Assembly: GCA_017528345.1 (NCBI GenBank)
Contig: JAFXOX010000054.1
Location: 1-49,082 of the forward strand
Length of the DNA: 49,082 bases
Direction: 5' to 3'
Origin: Desulfovibrio sp.
GTDB lineage: Bacteria > Desulfobacterota > Desulfovibrionia > Desulfovibrionales > Desulfovibrionaceae
Shown here in pieces: positions 17,632 to 28,389 of this stretch; the stretch's first letter is position 1; each line of letters begins with the position of its first letter. The position numbers and the translations under genes are program-made. The notes below the pieces were generated by a model. The model saw only the letters and a program-made list of their open reading frames with translations. It searched no databases and was not told the origin of the DNA.

Positions 17632-18006
17632 GGATCTGTACGCTTTTTGAGCAGAAGTGGGGAATCCTGGTGTGAACTGGAGGTGTACAATGTATTGCCA
17701 AACTTACAAAAATAATGGTGAAAAAAAACCAAAATGTCAAGAAGAGCAGAACTAGCGGGCCTTTTGACCATGGCGTTTCCTATGCGTAATTTTTGGTGTG
17801 GAAGGCTGCAAAACGGTATTTCGCTCAAGAGTCAGTTCTCGTTTTTTCAGTTTTCTGTGCAAAACAGATCTTAGGGATACAAGTGAATATCTTGCAGCAG
17901 GCAAGGTCTATTAGACATGCTCACGCATTTTGACTGCGGTAAACGCATTATCAAGCAGGAGCAAACGTAAAGCGGGTACCCTGATGCCTAACATCCTGCC
18001 GTCAAG
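17632..18006. other. 375-nt intergenic stretch, no gene seen
   Basis: Lies between ispDF and the exported Cys-rich protein. Open frames here lack a start signal and any recognisable domain. It is A/T-richer than the flanking genes and should contain the ispDF promoter, but I cannot place convincing -35/-10 boxes. Confidence 0.5.
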
Positions 18007-18987
18007 CTATTTTTTTCTGAGACGAGTCTTGAATTTTGAGACTTCCTGACGTTTGTGCGGGTTGATGGAAAGCAGGAAGCACTGTGTTGAACGACTTGTT
18101 CCAGTGCATTGCCAGTCACGATAGGTAAAGTAGGTGATGTTGGCGGGATTGGGAGGACATTTGGCATTGTCACTGTCAATTTTGAGTGATCTGCCACTAA
18201 ATCTGGCACGAGCTGCACCACGGCAGCGCAGAGATCCGCTGCTGACGGTCAGTTGACCTTTGCCCTGTTTGTTGAAGCACATGGTACAGACAGAAGTCGT
18301 TTTGGCTTTGCGAGGGTCGTTCCAAGTGCCGCCGGTGATGGGATCTGAAACCCAGCACCCTTCGAGAAAGCTGAGATCTCCGGTTTTTGGGGCATCTGCG
18401 GGAATACGCAGATTGTCACCTTTTTTTGTTTCAGCTTTGCGTGCTGGCGAAGATCCTTTTTTCTTTTTGTTGTCTTCCACATCTGAGAGTGGCAGCATGG
18501 TCCAAAGCTGCTGCTTATCCTCTTTTTTGGGCGCTTCAGCTATGGGCTTTTGTTTCGGGGGTGCACTGTTGGGCAGACGTCTAACTGGGTTGGCAGGAAT
18601 GGTGGCTGTAGCAGGTTTTTCTTTTTCCAGAGGCACAAGGGTGAAGCCTTCCTGCGTCACAAGATCTCCCTCTCTTGATCGAGGGAGAGAAGACGGTTCT
18701 GTGGCAAAGGGGTACTCGATACTGCCATCCCTCCGGATAATGAGACCTTCGCCTGTGAGCAGAGAATCCTCGTCAATGGCTATCCAACCTTCTGGTCGTG
18801 TCGTCCACGGATCGATTTTGCGCCCGTCGGCAAGGTAGAGGACCCAGCCCTTGCGCACGGTAGGTTGGGCATTGGTCAAATCATAGCTTTCAGGGGTTGC
18901 CAGGGCAACGCCAGCCTGAAAAAGGATAGACAGAAATGTGCAGAATATGATGGCTTGTTTCATAAGCGTTTTGGAAAACGAATACAT
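18007..18987 (-). CDS. Exported protein with C-terminal Cys-rich domain, function unknown
   Basis: 326 aa (318 if the second Met at 18963 is used; neither has a strong Shine-Dalgarno). A signal peptide ends near FQAGVALATPES. Residues 35-110 include WVLYLADGRKIDPW and EGLIIRRDGSIEYPF. A Pro/Lys-rich linker with KKKKGSSPARKAETKKGD follows. The last 115 residues form a compact domain opening SFLEGCWVSDPITGG, with seven cysteines (including CTMC) and aromatic anchors, suggesting disulfides in the periplasm or a metal site. I recall similar 'FLEGCW' domains in large secreted proteins of uncertain role but cannot name the family. It stands alone, with an element remnant just upstream. Confidence 0.8.
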   Translation of the reverse strand: MYSFSKTLMKQAIIFCTFLSILFQAGVALATPESYDLTNAQPTVRKGWVLYLADGRKIDPWTTRPEGWIAIDEDSLLTGEGLIIRRDGSIEYPFATEPSSLPRSREGDLVTQEGFTLVPLEKEKPATATIPANPVRRLPNSAPPKQKPIAEAPKKEDKQQLWTMLPLSDVEDNKKKKGSSPARKAETKKGDNLRIPADAPKTGDLSFLEGCWVSDPITGGTWNDPRKAKTTSVCTMCFNKQGKGQLTVSSGSLRCRGAARARFSGRSLKIDSDNAKCPPNPANITYFTYRDWQCTGTSRSTQCFLLSINPHKRQEVSKFKTRLRKK

Positions 18988-19056
18988 TATTATAATCTTT
19001 TACATTGACAAAAATATCTAAGATTACAACTATTGTTTTCCAACTCCTCATTTTAT

Positions 19057-19353
19057 GCGACGCGTCGTAAAATCCTGTTCGAAAGGCTCAGGGATATAAG
19101 GCGCACCTTCATTGGGATTTCCTTGCCTTTTTGTCTTTCCGGCTTCAGACGTTTTTCCAGGGGCTGGGTAAGTCGTGTCAGCCTGTGGAGAGCTAGTGGG
19201 AGCCTTTCGGGAATGGGTGGCTGGTTCGCAGCCGTAACATTTCCCACAGTGGGAATTGCCAAACGAAAACCAGGCAAATAGTGCTCTGGGCAGTCTAGGG
19301 TTGCAGACTTCAGTCTGCCTCCGCTCCCCGACTTTAGGCGGGGAGGATGTCAG
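19057..19353 (+). mobile_element. Copy A of a miniature IS200/IS605-type element (tnpB-tail remnant)
   Basis: Flanked on the left by TTAT (19053-19056). The left end begins GCGACGCGTCGTAAAA and ends its hairpin region at GGATATAAGGCGCA, as in copies B-D. The middle encodes the TnpB C-terminal motif AGQAVSACGE, here with TAA in place of the Gln codon, followed by a frame VTFPTVGIAKRKPGK. The right end has the hairpin CCCCGACTTTAGGCGGGG (19326-19343) and then TCAG (19350-19353). No transposase gene remains. It sits between the exported protein and the rnpB terminator. Confidence 0.75.
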
Positions 19354-19446
19354 CCTTTGAAGTACGGATTTTTACAAGAAGCTCCCGAACTTTTCGGCGT
19401 TGAGCGACCTGTTTCCTTGAGTTGAGAACGTAGCGCGTTTTGAGCA

Positions 19447-19492
19447 CATAAACAGAAAAGGCACATCACAGGATGTGCCTTTTCTGTTTATG
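19447..19492 (-). terminator. Long perfect-stem terminator of rnpB
   Basis: The arms 19447-19467 and 19472-19492 are perfectly complementary over 21 bp around a four-base loop, with a T-rich distal arm (TTTTCTGTTTAT). It directly follows the RNase P RNA 3' end on the minus strand. Confidence 0.9.
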
Positions 19493-19829
19493 AGTCAAAC
19501 TATAAGCCGGGTTCTGTCGTTTCCGTGGCCGTCATTCCTCTAGGAGTACAGTTTCCTGCACCCTCAAGCAACCTACCCGAAAGGTCTGGCCGGGCCGGCC
19601 CCTTTCCTATTTGGTCTTGCTCAAGACGGGGTATGCAGAGCAGGTTATGTTACCATAACCTCTGGTGGGCTCTTACCCCACCGTTTCACCCTTACCGTTT
19701 ACACGGCGGTTTGCTTTCTGTTGCGCTGTCCAAGGGTCACCCCTTCTGGGCGTTACCCAGCGTCTCGCCCTGTTGAGCCCGGACTTTCCTCTCCGGCAGC
19801 AACTGCCGCAGCGACGGCCCGTTCAACTC
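19493..19829 (-). ncRNA. rnpB: RNase P RNA (class A)
   Basis: Read on the minus strand, it contains the conserved 5' element GAGGAAAGTCCGGGCT (P4/CR-I), the internal CAGAAAGCAAACCGCC, the GGTAAGGGTGAAACGGTGGG region with AAGAGCCCACC, and the 3' signature ACAGAACCCGGCTTAT. These match bacterial type A RNase P RNA, the catalytic subunit maturing tRNA 5' ends with protein RnpA. Length of about 337 nt is typical. Ends are estimated: the 5' end is taken at GAGTTGAAC, the 3' end just before the terminator. It lies 58 nt downstream of the zinc-ribbon gene and may be partly read through from it. Confidence 0.96.
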
Positions 19830-19887
19830 AAGATGTACTCTTTCTTCTGAATCGGAACATTTACTCTTTGGACTTTGTTTTGGCAGG

Positions 19888-21024
19888 CTATTCAGCCTCT
19901 GTATTTTCGGCTTTCGCCTTGCTTCGGCTTGACTTTTTCTTCGGCGCAGCTTCCTCGTCAGCTTCTGCCGGGGACGTTTGTTGATCGGCTCCAGGGGTTT
20001 CTTCGCTTTTTCCTTTTTTGCGAATCACTTTTTTCTTGGGCTCAGGGTTTTCTTCGTTGTCAGCAATCTCTTCTGCTTCTTCTTCAGAGGCGAGCGCAGA
20101 TTCCTCGGTTTTGATTTTCTTGCGACTGGGCTTTTTCTTGTCGGCAAAAGCTTCACCCGCATTTTCCTCTGTTTCTGCAGTCTGTTCGCTTTCTTCCGCT
20201 TTCACAGCTTTTTTCTGTCTGGTCTTGATTTCCTCATCAGCATTTGCTTCAGCGGCCTCTTTTGTTGCCTCTTCGGCGTTCACCTGATCTGGCGCTTCTT
20301 CTTCAAAATGCTTGTCCCAGAAAATCAGACGCTGACAGTTGGGGCAGCTCATAATCTGCTGACCACGCTGCAGCTCAATGAAAGTCTGCGGGGGAACGGC
20401 AATATGACAGCCCGTGCAGATGCCATCCTTAACAGCGACAATCACTGGATGATCAAGACGCTCTCGGATAAACTCATAGCGTCTGAACACAGGCTCAGAG
20501 ATCCTTGAGCTTGCCTCTTGGCGCTTCTTATTGAGATCATCCATTTTTTTATTGGTTTCAGCCAGCTTTTTATCTAAGCCGCTGCGTTTTTGCTCAAGCT
20601 CCGACTTAAGAGTTTCGTATTCACTGTTTACGGTTTCAAGATGCGCATTTTGATTTTTGAGCTCTTCAGCAAGGGCTGCTTTTTCTTCTTCCCGATTGCT
20701 GCTGCTCTTTTCCATATTGTCAACTTCGCGCATCATGGCCTGATACTCGCGGGTGTTTTCCGCCTGCATCAGCTTGCTCTTACTCTTTTTGATTTTGGCT
20801 GAGTCATCGACTATTTCGTTGGTCAGACGCTTTTCCTGCTCTTTGAGATGAGAGAGTTTGTCGAGGACGTGTTCACGACGGCGCTCAACATTTTCAAAGC
20901 TTTTGGTCAGCGTGGCGATTTCTTCTGGTGCCTTTTGCTGCATTTGGCGTGTGACATAGAGTTCATCGTCGACTTTTTGCAACTCGACCAGTTGTTTTAT
21001 CTCAGCGAGATAAATAACACTCAT
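19888..21024 (-). CDS. Coiled-coil zinc-ribbon protein (DUF164/CdsZ-like) with a charged tail
   Basis: 378 aa; ATG 21024 has AGGAGG at six bases. Residues 1-175 are a long coiled coil with many heptads (LVELQKVDDELYVTRQ, KIKKSKSKLMQAENTREYQA). A C4 zinc ribbon follows: CTGC near residue 200 and CPNC near 228, in GICTGCHIAVPPQTF and MSCPNCQRLIFW. This is the zf-RING_7/DUF164 family (CdsZ in Chlamydia). The last ~140 residues are an acidic/lysine-rich extension with three related basic units (KKKPSRKKIK, PKKKVIRKKGK, PKKKSSRSKAK) spaced by Glu/Ala-rich stretches. It follows nif3 by 20 nt, a common pairing. Molecular role remains uncertain. Confidence 0.9.
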   Translation of the reverse strand: MSVIYLAEIKQLVELQKVDDELYVTRQMQQKAPEEIATLTKSFENVERRREHVLDKLSHLKEQEKRLTNEIVDDSAKIKKSKSKLMQAENTREYQAMMREVDNMEKSSSNREEEKAALAEELKNQNAHLETVNSEYETLKSELEQKRSGLDKKLAETNKKMDDLNKKRQEASSRISEPVFRRYEFIRERLDHPVIVAVKDGICTGCHIAVPPQTFIELQRGQQIMSCPNCQRLIFWDKHFEEEAPDQVNAEEATKEAAEANADEEIKTRQKKAVKAEESEQTAETEENAGEAFADKKKPSRKKIKTEESALASEEEAEEIADNEENPEPKKKVIRKKGKSEETPGADQQTSPAEADEEAAPKKKSSRSKAKAENTEAE

Positions 21025-21044
21025 ATATATCCTCCTGGAATTTC

Positions 21045-21842
21045 CTAAATGTCGCCTTGTTTGGAGAGTTGCGAGGCCATGGGCCTGAAGGGAGACTGTG
21101 AGGGCACGAAGGTCACCTGAATACGAAGGCTTTTGCCAAGCAGCTGACTGAATCTGTGCATCATTTCTTCTTCAAGGCTGTGATGGCCAACATCAACGAT
21201 AAAGATGTCGGCATCAAGAGCCGCATGGTATTTGATGTCGCCGCTAATATAGATATCGGCACCCGCGCTTTTGGCAAGAGGCAGAAGCGAAGCACCGGAG
21301 CCGGTGCAGTAGGCAACACGGCAAATTTTTTCCGGAAGCTGGCCACAGATAGTTGTGGTCGGTTCAGGTACAAGGTCTCCAAGTTTCTGAAGAAAACTCT
21401 GACCAGAGACGGCCTGGGGAAGATCACCGCACAACCCAAAACCGCGAGTGGGGTCATGAGGCAGTGGCTCCAGAGGTTTACGCTTGAGAAGGCCAAGTTC
21501 ATCGGCAAGCCAGGCAGCTGGCCCCTGAAGATTGGTATCAAGTGAGGTGTGAGAGGCATAGAGCGGCACGTCTTTGCGTAAAAGACTGCGCAATACACTG
21601 TGATAGGCGTCAAGGGCTTTCGGCAGACGTGGCGAAAGCGTCAGAGGATGATGGGTTAATATCCCGTCACAACCAAGATCCAGTGCTTTTTCCACAGATG
21701 CCGGGGTGGGGTCCAGACTGACGCCAAGCCGCTGTATATCCTTGTTTGGTGAAGCCACCTGCAGACCTGAACAGTCCCAGGAAGCAGCCCCGTCCAGAGG
21801 CGCTGTTTTTTCGATTTCAGCAAGAAGCGTTGAGATGTCCAT
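21045..21842 (-). CDS. Nif3-like dinuclear metal-centre protein
   Basis: 265 aa. Metal-ligand segments of the Nif3/YbgI family are visible: GILTHHPLTL, ASHTSLDTN and the C-terminal VDVGHHSLEEEMMH. GSGASLLPLAKSAGADIYISGDIKYH is the typical glycine-rich central part. Family members form toroidal hexamers with a dinuclear metal site; some were annotated as GTP cyclohydrolase 1 type 2, but the in vivo reaction is unsettled. ATG 21842 has GAGGAGAG just upstream. It sits 11 nt after the purQ-like gene and 20 nt before the zinc-ribbon gene, making a three-gene transcript with rnpB behind it. Confidence 0.93.
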   Translation of the reverse strand: MDISTLLAEIEKTAPLDGAASWDCSGLQVASPNKDIQRLGVSLDPTPASVEKALDLGCDGILTHHPLTLSPRLPKALDAYHSVLRSLLRKDVPLYASHTSLDTNLQGPAAWLADELGLLKRKPLEPLPHDPTRGFGLCGDLPQAVSGQSFLQKLGDLVPEPTTTICGQLPEKICRVAYCTGSGASLLPLAKSAGADIYISGDIKYHAALDADIFIVDVGHHSLEEEMMHRFSQLLGKSLRIQVTFVPSQSPFRPMASQLSKQGDI

Positions 21843-21853
21843 AGCTTCTCTCC

Positions 21854-22666
21854 TCAGCAGGATTGAAGATAGCGAATGGCATTGCTGAAGAGCATGGTGC
21901 CTGGAGGGCTGTCGAGCATTCCCTGTGTCCAGCGGGGATGGTTGGTGACATGATGAAAGGCTTCAGGGTGAGGCATAAGACCAAGCACATGACCTGTGGG
22001 ATCTGTGAGCCCGGCTATGGCAAGAGGGGAACCATTGGGGTTTTCCGGATAATGCTGGGTCGGAGCAAGAGTCTGGGGATCGGCATACTGCAGCGCAATG
22101 AGACCATCGTCCTGGAGACGCTTGAGGCAGGCCTGGTTTTCACAGACGATCTTGCCTTCACCATGGCGTACAGGCATGGCAAGCTTCTGCAGACCGTTTG
22201 TGAAGACACAGGGGCTATTGGGGTTCGGTAGCAGCGTGACCCAGCGGTCCTCAAAGCGTGCTGAATCGTTTTGGCCAAGAGAGACATGGCGTGAAAACCA
22301 CTGCCCATCAAAAGCTGGCAGAACCCCTAGTTTGACAAGGAGTTGAAAGCCATTACAGATGCCGAGAACAAGCTTGCCGCTGTCGAGAAAGGCCTTGAGT
22401 TCGTCCAGAAGAGCCGTGCCGTCCATTTTGTGCTGATATCTCCAGCGTACGGCTGCTGTCTGCGCGGCGCCGAGGTCGTCGCCGTCCAGAAAACCGCCTG
22501 GGAAGATCAGAAACTGATAGTCCGACAGTCTGACATCCCCTCGGGCGAGATCAGCAAAATGCACGACGTCGACTTTTTCCGACCCGGCCAGACGTGCTGT
22601 ATGGGCTGTTTCCATATGGGAATTTGTGCCATAGCCTGTAAGAACAATTGTACTGACAGTCACCAT
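21854..22666 (-). CDS. purQ: Phosphoribosylformylglycinamidine synthase, PurQ-type glutamine amidotransferase subunit
   Basis: 270 aa from ATG 22666 (an ATG at 22681 would add five residues; neither start has a strong signal). A class I glutamine amidotransferase: oxyanion strand FLIFPGGFLDGDDLGAAQ, nucleophile elbow LVLGICNGFQLLVKLG, and the His-Glu pair in LGLMPHPEAFHH. The pattern GGF(S/L)-x-GD and MPHPE is that of FGAM synthase rather than other amidotransferases. It releases ammonia from glutamine for purine step 4, working with PurL (and PurS), which are not in the window. It is longer than Bacillus PurQ by about 40 residues. First gene of the purQ-nif3-zinc-ribbon run. Confidence 0.9.
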   Translation of the reverse strand: MVTVSTIVLTGYGTNSHMETAHTARLAGSEKVDVVHFADLARGDVRLSDYQFLIFPGGFLDGDDLGAAQTAAVRWRYQHKMDGTALLDELKAFLDSGKLVLGICNGFQLLVKLGVLPAFDGQWFSRHVSLGQNDSARFEDRWVTLLPNPNSPCVFTNGLQKLAMPVRHGEGKIVCENQACLKRLQDDGLIALQYADPQTLAPTQHYPENPNGSPLAIAGLTDPTGHVLGLMPHPEAFHHVTNHPRWTQGMLDSPPGTMLFSNAIRYLQSC

Positions 22667-24715
<2,049 letters not shown>

Positions 24716-24745
24716 GTAGGAGAGCAAGAGACAGAGGAATAGGCT

Positions 24746-26176
24746 ATGGCGCTTGAACTTCGTCAGAATCTGAAAATGCAGCAAAGTCTGGTCATGACGC
24801 CACAGTTGCGTCAGGCCATTAAGTTGCTGCAGCTGTCACGGCTTGAGCTTGAAGAAACGATCCAGCAGGAAATGCTGGAAAATCCCTTCCTCGAAGAGAA
24901 GAGTACCGATACGCACACAAATGATCAGGATGTTGATCCCACTGTGCATAAGGAATCTCATGAGGAAGAAGCCTACGACAGTGATCTCACTAAGGATGCC
25001 CAGTGGGAGGATTATCTCGGAGAATTCTCCAGCACCTCGCGTCAGATGCAGAATAAAGAGCGTGAAGCCCTGGAGGAGATCACCTCCTTTGAAACACGCT
25101 ATGCAGCCAAACCCACTCTTGAAGCTCACCTTCTTTGGCAACTGCATTTTTCTCAGTTAAGCGACGAAGATATCGCCATAGGTGAGGAGATTATCGGGAA
25201 TCTGTCATCCTCAGGCTATCTTGAAGCGGAAATTTCTGAAATTGCCCAGAAAATTGGCAAAGATCCAGAAAAAGTTGAAGAAGTGCTCAGGCGTGTGCAG
25301 CGTTTTGATCCTGTGGGAGTCGCTGCCCGCGATGCCCGTGAATGTCTGCTCATTCAGCTTAAGGACCGCAATTACGACAGAGATCCTATCCTGACAGCTC
25401 TTGTCTCCGAACATCTGGAAGATATCGAGATGCGGCGCTACAAGCCGCTTTTGAAGAAATTCCATCTCGATATGGAGGACCTTGAAGAATATCTGGCGAT
25501 TATCAAAGATCTTGAGCCCATGCCAGGCGCAAGCTTTGGTGACGGAGAGCCCACCTATATTTGTCCTGATGTCTATGTCTACAAGGTCAACGGTGAATTT
25601 GTCATTGCCCTTAATGAAGACGGTCTGCCAGATCTGCAGCTCTCCGAGCTGGCCAATGTCGACATGTCAGGGGCCTCCGAAAAGGAGCGCGATTACTGTA
25701 CGCAGAAAATCCGTTCCGCTTCCTGGCTGATTAAGAGCCTCTATCAGCGTCAGCGTACGCTCTATAAGGTCACCGAGAGTATTGTCAGGCATCAGCAGGC
25801 GTTTTTTGAAGAAGGGGCCACCAAACTTGTGCCGCTGATTCTTAAGGACATTGCTGACGATATTGAGATGCACGAATCCACCGTCAGCCGCATTACCACC
25901 AATAAATACGTGGCGACACCTTTTGGTGTCTTTGAACTTAAGTATTTTTTCAACAGTGCCCTTGAGCAGGCAGACGGCTCACTGGTCGGATCTGAAAGTG
26001 TGAAAACCTTTATTAAGAATCTTATAGCCGATGAGGATCCTGCAGATCCTCTGAGTGATGAGCATTTGGCGTTGATGCTGAAAAGTAAGCTGCATGTGAA
26101 CATTGCTCGTCGCACAGTGGCCAAATACAGAACGCAGTTGGGCATTGAGTCCTCCTCCAAAAGGAAAGCCCGCTAA
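24746..26176 (+). CDS. rpoN: RNA polymerase sigma-54 factor
   Basis: 476 aa. The N-terminal Gln/Leu-rich region I (LRQNLKMQQSLVMTPQLRQAIKLLQLSRLELEE, described in parts) binds activator and core. Region II is acidic (DQDVDPTVHKESHEEEAYDSD). The central core-binding part is followed by the helix-turn-helix (LKDIADDIEMHESTVSRITT) and the RpoN box ARRTVAKYR near the C-terminus. It directs enhancer-dependent transcription, often of flagellar, nitrogen and dicarboxylate-type genes. It lies 30 nt behind pyrG and is closed by a terminator before hpf. Confidence 0.98.
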   Translation: MALELRQNLKMQQSLVMTPQLRQAIKLLQLSRLELEETIQQEMLENPFLEEKSTDTHTNDQDVDPTVHKESHEEEAYDSDLTKDAQWEDYLGEFSSTSRQMQNKEREALEEITSFETRYAAKPTLEAHLLWQLHFSQLSDEDIAIGEEIIGNLSSSGYLEAEISEIAQKIGKDPEKVEEVLRRVQRFDPVGVAARDARECLLIQLKDRNYDRDPILTALVSEHLEDIEMRRYKPLLKKFHLDMEDLEEYLAIIKDLEPMPGASFGDGEPTYICPDVYVYKVNGEFVIALNEDGLPDLQLSELANVDMSGASEKERDYCTQKIRSASWLIKSLYQRQRTLYKVTESIVRHQQAFFEEGATKLVPLILKDIADDIEMHESTVSRITTNKYVATPFGVFELKYFFNSALEQADGSLVGSESVKTFIKNLIADEDPADPLSDEHLALMLKSKLHVNIARRTVAKYRTQLGIESSSKRKAR

Positions 26177-26202
26177 AGATTTCTGGCGTAATCGGATGAG
26201 AC

Positions 26203-26247
26203 GGGGGAGGCAGAAAGTTGTGCATTCTGTCGATCCCCCTTTTTTTT
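26203..26247 (+). terminator. Terminator after rpoN
   Basis: Nested stem: GGGGGA (26203-26208) with TCCCCC (26234-26239), and inside it CAGAA with TTCTG, followed by T8. It separates rpoN from hpf, so hpf should have its own promoter in the following 130 nt. Confidence 0.85.
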
Positions 26248-26380
26248 GGAGAGGTCTTGGCAAAAAACCATGGCCTTTTCTCGGGTTTTTTAGGCGAGAG
26301 CCTCTTTTCTGTTTATGGCGTTCAGGCACAAAAAGAGTACACGCAACGGAGTCAGTTTTTCTACACACAAGGAGCTTTCC

Positions 26381-26920
26381 ATGAATATTTCTTTTGTTTT
26401 TAAGAATTTTGAGGCCAGTGAACATCTGAAGAAGTACGCCCGTAGACGTATGGAAAAGCTTGGTCGTTTTTTTGGCAAGTCTTCAGGACTGGATCTGGCC
26501 GTAGCGCTCTCTGTGGACAAGTTCAGACACCGCTGCGAGGTGACACTGACAGGTGAAGGTCTGCATATCAATGCCAGTGAACAGACAAACGACATGTATG
26601 CGGCCATTGATCTTGTCTCCGATAAGGTTGAAAGCCAGGTCAAGAAGCGCGTCTCCAAGGTCAAGGAGCAGCGTCGCAAGATGCGCGAGCAGGATGTTGA
26701 TGTCTTTACCTATACCATGGATGGCGAGGACGAAAGCGATCCCAAAGTGGTCGGCACACCACGTTTTGCTACCAAGCCTCTGCATCTTGATGAGGCCTTA
26801 ATGCAGCTTGAGGCCATTGGCAGTGAGTTCCTTGTCTTTTTCAATGCCGAAAACAACCGCATCAATGTGGTCTATAGACGCCGTAATTCGGGGTATGCCC
26901 TCATTGATCCTGTCCTCTAG
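26381..26920 (+). CDS. hpf: Ribosome hibernation promoting factor, long form
   Basis: 179 aa from ATG 26381 (GGAG ten bases upstream). The N-terminal S30AE/YfiA domain (residues 1-100) is basic: [21 protein letters not shown], then the beta strands [15 protein letters not shown] and the helix [21 protein letters not shown]-terminal dimerisation domain follows ([36 protein letters not shown]). Long HPF binds the 30S subunit and joins 70S ribosomes into 100S dimers in stationary phase. Placement behind rpoN is widespread in proteobacteria. Confidence 0.96.
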   Translation: MNISFVFKNFEASEHLKKYARRRMEKLGRFFGKSSGLDLAVALSVDKFRHRCEVTLTGEGLHINASEQTNDMYAAIDLVSDKVESQVKKRVSKVKEQRRKMREQDVDVFTYTMDGEDESDPKVVGTPRFATKPLHLDEALMQLEAIGSEFLVFFNAENNRINVVYRRRNSGYALIDPVL

Positions 26921-26955
26921 CGTGCAGTAAGCGACATGGCTTGTGGGAGGGGTTC

Positions 26956-27846
26956 ATGGAAAACCACGTCCAGTCAGATCTTTCGGTATGCATGGTGACG
27001 GGTTTGTCCGGTGCAGGCAAAAGTACCGCCTTGCGAGTATTTGAAGACCTGCGTTTTTTTACCGTGGACGGGCTGCCCGCCACGCTTGCACCTGAGATGA
27101 TTGCCATGATGGGCCAGCCCTCCATGGCGCATTTTACAGGCATTGCCCTGGGACTGGATATCCGCAGAAGCGATTTTCTCGATGAAATCTTTCAGACACT
27201 AGAGATCTTGAGTGAGCGCGGACTTCATCCCATTCTGCTCTTTGTCACCGCAGATGTGCCTGTGCTCATCCGGCGTTACGCCCAGACGCGCAGGCCGCAT
27301 CCTCTGGAAAAAGAGGGCCTTGGGCTTGAAGCCTCCATTATTGCCGAAAAAAAACGGCTTGAGCCTATTCGGGAAGAAGCCGATCTTGTCCTGGACACCT
27401 CCCACTATTCGATTCACGATCTGCGCCGACGCATTCAAAAACGCTTTAGCCAGACCAAAGGACGCATGCGCTCACTGCGCGTGAACATCATCTCCTTTGG
27501 CTTTAAATACGGTGTTCCCAAGGAAGCGGACATGGTCTTTGACCTGCGTTTCCTGCAGAATCCTTACTTTGTGGAGCAACTGAGACCGCTGAGTGGCAGG
27601 GATCGGGCCGTGTACGACTATGTCTTTGCCTGTGATGCGGCCCAGACCTATCGAAGTAAACTGCATGATTTGTTGTCCTTCCTCTTGCCGCAGATGGAGG
27701 CTGAAGGACGCTATCGTGTTTCCGTGGCGCTTGGCTGTACCGGTGGGCGCCACAGATCCGTGGCCTTTGCCGAGGAACTGGCGCAGTTCCTCAGACAGGC
27801 CGATTATCCTGTTTCGCTTGAACATCGGCATTTAGAACTTGGATAG
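26956..27846 (+). CDS. rapZ: RNase adapter / nucleotide-binding protein RapZ
   Basis: 296 aa from ATG 26956 after GGGAGGGG. Walker [10 protein letters not shown] lies near residue 15, [14 protein letters not shown] follows the second nucleotide-binding region, and the C-terminal domain has [15 protein letters not shown] ([20 protein letters not shown]) and [17 protein letters not shown]. In E. coli RapZ senses glucosamine-6-phosphate and delivers GlmZ to RNase E; in other bacteria the target is unclear. It sits between hpf and a PTS EIIA gene, the same neighbourhood as in E. coli, but ptsN is missing between hpf and rapZ. Confidence 0.96.
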   Translation: MENHVQSDLSVCMVTGLSGAGKSTALRVFEDLRFFTVDGLPATLAPEMIAMMGQPSMAHFTGIALGLDIRRSDFLDEIFQTLEILSERGLHPILLFVTADVPVLIRRYAQTRRPHPLEKEGLGLEASIIAEKKRLEPIREEADLVLDTSHYSIHDLRRRIQKRFSQTKGRMRSLRVNIISFGFKYGVPKEADMVFDLRFLQNPYFVEQLRPLSGRDRAVYDYVFACDAAQTYRSKLHDLLSFLLPQMEAEGRYRVSVALGCTGGRHRSVAFAEELAQFLRQADYPVSLEHRHLELG

Positions 27847-27902
27847 ACAGCAGGGTTTTTTGATCTTTTTTCTGTGAGCCAATTTGGATAAGGGAGTTCT
27901 TC

Positions 27903-28361
27903 ATGGCTGAAAATCAGGGCAAACGTGTGGGCGTTGTCATAGTCTCACACGTTGATCTTGGGGCGGCGCTTTTGGGGGCTGCAGAATTTATCCTCGGACA
28001 GCAGTACGATTGTTGTGCTGTGAGCATCAATACAGCCCACGATGTCTCAGATACGGTTTCGCGTTTGAATGATGCGGCAGATCGTTTGGACTTCGGTTCC
28101 GGCGTTTTGATTCTGACCGATATGTTTGGCGGCAACCCGACAAATATTGCGCTGTCGCTCCTGGGCAAGCACCACGTGGAAGTGGTGACAGGCGTTAATC
28201 TCCCCATGCTCCTGAAAGTTTTCAGTCAGCGGACCCTCCCTCTTGATGAGCTTGCAGAAGTGGCTCGCAAAGCCGGCAGTGACGGCATTGTCGTCACTGG
28301 CAAAATGCTCAGCGGACGCAAGAAAAAAGATTCTTCCCGGGATGCGCCAAAAGAGAGTTGA
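27903..28361 (+). CDS. PTS EIIA component, mannose/fructose family
   Basis: 152 aa. Fold of the EIIA(Man) type: VGVVIVSHVDLGAALLGAAEF with the phospho-accepting His16, then GVLILTDMFGGNPTNIALSLL and VVTGVNLPMLLKVF. The last 20 residues are lysine/serine-rich. Phosphate would arrive from HPr; no EIIB, EIIC or HPr gene is in the window, so a regulatory rather than a transport role is likely, as proposed for PTS proteins beside rapZ/rpoN. ATG 27903 has GGGAG five bases upstream. 72 nt downstream begins relA/spoT. Confidence 0.93.
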   Translation: MAENQGKRVGVVIVSHVDLGAALLGAAEFILGQQYDCCAVSINTAHDVSDTVSRLNDAADRLDFGSGVLILTDMFGGNPTNIALSLLGKHHVEVVTGVNLPMLLKVFSQRTLPLDELAEVARKAGSDGIVVTGKMLSGRKKKDSSRDAPKES

Positions 28362-28389
28362 ACCGTTTTTGCTGTGAATTTTTTCCGCT

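Noticed and set aside
19033..19281. Possible 82-aa gene within copy A
   Set aside because: It is explained as the remnant of the tnpB 3' coding sequence in another frame, without a start signal.
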